Of a DNA stretch of 64,000 nt, positions 62,423 to 64,000 are shown piece after piece. This stretch comes from UMGS1663 sp963621995 (GTDB lineage Bacteria; Bacillota; Clostridia; TANB77; CAG-508), in NCBI GenBank assembly GCA_963621995.1, contig CAVFFZ010000003.1, positions 34,779 through 98,778 on the forward strand. Reading direction: 5' to 3'. Below the pieces are notes generated by a model. The model was not told the DNA's origin. It ran no database searches and saw only the letters and a list, made by a program, of their open reading frames with translations. Numbering within the stretch: position 1 is the stretch's first letter; each line of letters begins with the position of its first letter. The position numbers and the translations under genes were made by a program.

Positions 62423-63616
62423 ATGAAACCATATATTTTAATGGGGTATGGAATGATGCAAATGACAGAAGAATTATTAAAAGACTGGAATGGAGGAAAT
62501 GTCATTCTTAATCCACGTATATTAACAAAAGAACAATTAATTAATTGCAGTAAAAAATATAAAAAGAATAGAGCAGTAGTTTTGTTTGATCCACATTGTT
62601 ATGTGCCAAGATCAGATAAACCAATATTAAAAGCACAAGAATATTGGTTCGAAGGAGAATATTCAACAAATAGTTATACAGATATAAATAAAATAAGGGA
62701 GAATATAAAAATCATAAAAAAGTATAATGATGATATGGATACAAATGCTTATATTTTCCCAAGTACAATATGTTCTAAAGCAGATAATATATGGTTTGAA
62801 ATTCAAAGAAACTGGCTAAAAGCTTGTAATGAAATTATGAATGATAAAAAGAGATATGCAACATTATGTGTGACAAGTAAAATTCTACAAGATGAAATGC
62901 AATTAGAAAAAATTATTGCTGAAATTGAAAATTGGGATGTAGACGGATTTTATATTATTCCAGAACATCCAAAGGGTGAATATTTAGTAGAAGAACCGTT
63001 ATGGTTGAGTAATTTGCTAAATTTATGTGCTACATTAAAATTAAGGGATAAAGAAATTATAGTAAGTTATGCAAATCATCAATTATATTTATTGAGTATA
63101 GCAAATATTGATGGATTAGCAACAGGAAATTATATGAATGTAAGAGCATTTGATAGCAATAATCTTTTTAACTCTGAAGATACAAAAAGAAAATCAACAT
63201 GGTACTATTGCCCTAACTCATTATCTGAATATAAAAGACCATTTTTAGACATTGCATATCAAGTTAAGCAATTAGAGTTGTTAAGCCCAAATAATGCAGA
63301 AGAGCAGAAGTATAGTGATGTATTGTTTAGAGGAGCACAACCATCTAGTACGAATTTTAATGAGACTATGTCATTTAAGCATTATATAAATTGTTTTAAA
63401 TATCAAGTTGATGATTTAAAAAGAAGTAATTATGAAGAGACTTATGCAATGCAAGAAATGCTATTAAATAGAGCAGAACAATATGTAGAAAAATTAAGAA
63501 AAATTGGGGTAAGAGGTCAAAAAAGAGATTTCTATGATATATTAGATGTAAATAGAGCAGCTATGACGGTATTTAATTCACAAATGGGATTTAATATGAA
63601 AATGGGTTGGAAGTAA
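62423..63616 (+). CDS. Protein of unknown function, possible barrel fold
   Basis: I do not recognise this 397-residue protein. It begins MKPYILMGYGMMQMTEELLKD (split) and alternates strands and helices in the way of a TIM barrel: RAVVLFDPHCYVPRSD near 50, ATLCVTSKIL near 148, DGFYIIPEHPKGEYLV near 173, IIVSYANHQLYLL near 212. It ends in a helical tail. There is no signal peptide. AGGAGGG precedes the ATG, and it follows the kinase by 9 bases, so the two probably act together. Confidence 0.65.
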   Translation: MKPYILMGYGMMQMTEELLKDWNGGNVILNPRILTKEQLINCSKKYKKNRAVVLFDPHCYVPRSDKPILKAQEYWFEGEYSTNSYTDINKIRENIKIIKKYNDDMDTNAYIFPSTICSKADNIWFEIQRNWLKACNEIMNDKKRYATLCVTSKILQDEMQLEKIIAEIENWDVDGFYIIPEHPKGEYLVEEPLWLSNLLNLCATLKLRDKEIIVSYANHQLYLLSIANIDGLATGNYMNVRAFDSNNLFNSEDTKRKSTWYYCPNSLSEYKRPFLDIAYQVKQLELLSPNNAEEQKYSDVLFRGAQPSSTNFNETMSFKHYINCFKYQVDDLKRSNYEETYAMQEMLLNRAEQYVEKLRKIGVRGQKRDFYDILDVNRAAMTVFNSQMGFNMKMGWK

Positions 63617-63656
63617 AATTTAAGCAGTAGTTACTAAAGAAAAAAGTATGTAACTT

Positions 63657-63700
63657 ATAAAATAGGAGGATACAAATTTTGTACCTTCTATTTTTATACC
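63657..63700 (+). terminator. Hairpin before the last gene
   Basis: AAAATAG..ACA pairs with TGTA..CTATTTT and runs into a T-rich end. It may end the kinase cluster, leaving the next gene on its own transcript or read through. Confidence 0.6.
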
Positions 63701-63737
63701 AAAAAATTAAATTTTAAGAAAGTGAGCGTGATTTTTT

Positions 63738-64000
63738 ATGAAAGAAAAAATTATAGAAGCAATCAAAAAGATTGAAAAAATAAGTAATGAAGTATTACAA
63801 ACAAAAGAAAAAGTAGAAGATGAAAAACTAGAAAGATATTTTTGTAATTTAGAAAAAGCAAGAATGGATATGTATGAAGAAGTAATGCAAGGAAATTTAT
63901 GGCTTGGATTTGATGGAGGCGAAAGAATAGAATTTATAGATTATAACTATAAAGCTAAAGTTGAAAATGAGATATTGAAAATACATATACCAGAAAAAAT
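63738..64000 (+). CDS. Unknown protein, N-terminal part, cut by the window end
   Basis: The frame is open from ATG 63738 to the end, 87 codons. AAAGTGAG lies upstream. The first 45 residues are a charged helix (MKEKIIEAIKKIEKISNEVL), followed by WLGFDGGERIEFIDYNYKA. I see no known domain. It may belong to the preceding cluster. Confidence 0.6.
   Translation, partial: MKEKIIEAIKKIEKISNEVLQTKEKVEDEKLERYFCNLEKARMDMYEEVMQGNLWLGFDGGERIEFIDYNYKAKVENEILKIHIPEK

Noticed and set aside
1..64000. tRNA, rRNA or insertion-sequence genes
   Set aside because: I looked for T-loop-like GTTCGA and for transposase motifs and found no convincing case; a tRNA search program would be decisive.

Overview
The window is very AT-rich, low-GC Gram-positive DNA with Clostridia-type gene order. 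Evidence for a spore former is spoIIGA-sigE-sigG directly after ftsA-ftsZ. MurE carries the DNPR motif of meso-diaminopimelate ligases, so the wall is probably meso-DAP peptidoglycan. Typical Firmicutes blocks are gdpP-rplI-dnaB, tilS-ftsH, mraZ-rsmH-ftsL-PBP-murE-mraY-ftsW-murG, rpsL-rpsG-fusA-tuf, and murA-ftsQ-DUF881-DUF881-sbp-ftsA-ftsZ. I cannot name the species. No tRNA, rRNA, CRISPR array or insertion sequence was seen.

Layout. 1-5.5 kb: gdpP end, L9, replicative helicase, TilS, FtsH. 5.6-9.7 kb: a PASTA class B PBP (minus strand), RsmA, a sortase. 9.8-19.6 kb: mra/dcw cluster, with MraZ-type boxes, a 22-nt phased repeat array and two long inverted repeats resembling REPINs. 19.8-28.6 kb: TopA, an ABC exporter pair, a SWIM/SNF2 helicase. 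28.6-28.9 kb: a compact locus that looks like a par/Fst-type type I toxin-antitoxin. 29-31.7 kb: TrmFO and a coiled-coil protein. 31.7-36.9 kb: the str operon with several structured leaders. 37-41.5 kb: an anchored exported protein, a TopB-like topoisomerase, a patatin and a YqeK-like hydrolase.

41.6-50.4 kb: murA is split at the codons of its catalytic Cys loop by a 7.48-kb integrative element with a large serine recombinase. Joining the two murA parts at a shared CAGG gives an exact 417-residue MurA. The reconstituted attP is a 25-bp imperfect palindrome around a GG dinucleotide. Cargo is a tightly coupled five-gene operon (ParB/Srx-like protein, YhhQ-type 7-deazapurine transporter, nucleoside deoxyribosyltransferase, P-loop kinase, PHP phosphoesterase), a membrane glycosyltransferase and a decayed nuclease-like gene.

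50.4-58.9 kb: division genes to ftsZ, then spoIIGA, sigE and sigG. 59-64 kb: a frameshifted ylmC-like gene, DUF3006, a ComEC-like metallo-hydrolase, and an unrecognised cluster (winged-helix/nuclease-like protein, a Ser/Thr kinase whose start is separated by an A7 tract, two unknown proteins).

The most notable signals are the murA-targeting element with its reading frame crossing attP, its base-salvage-like cargo, and the type I toxin-antitoxin locus at 28.6-28.9 kb.
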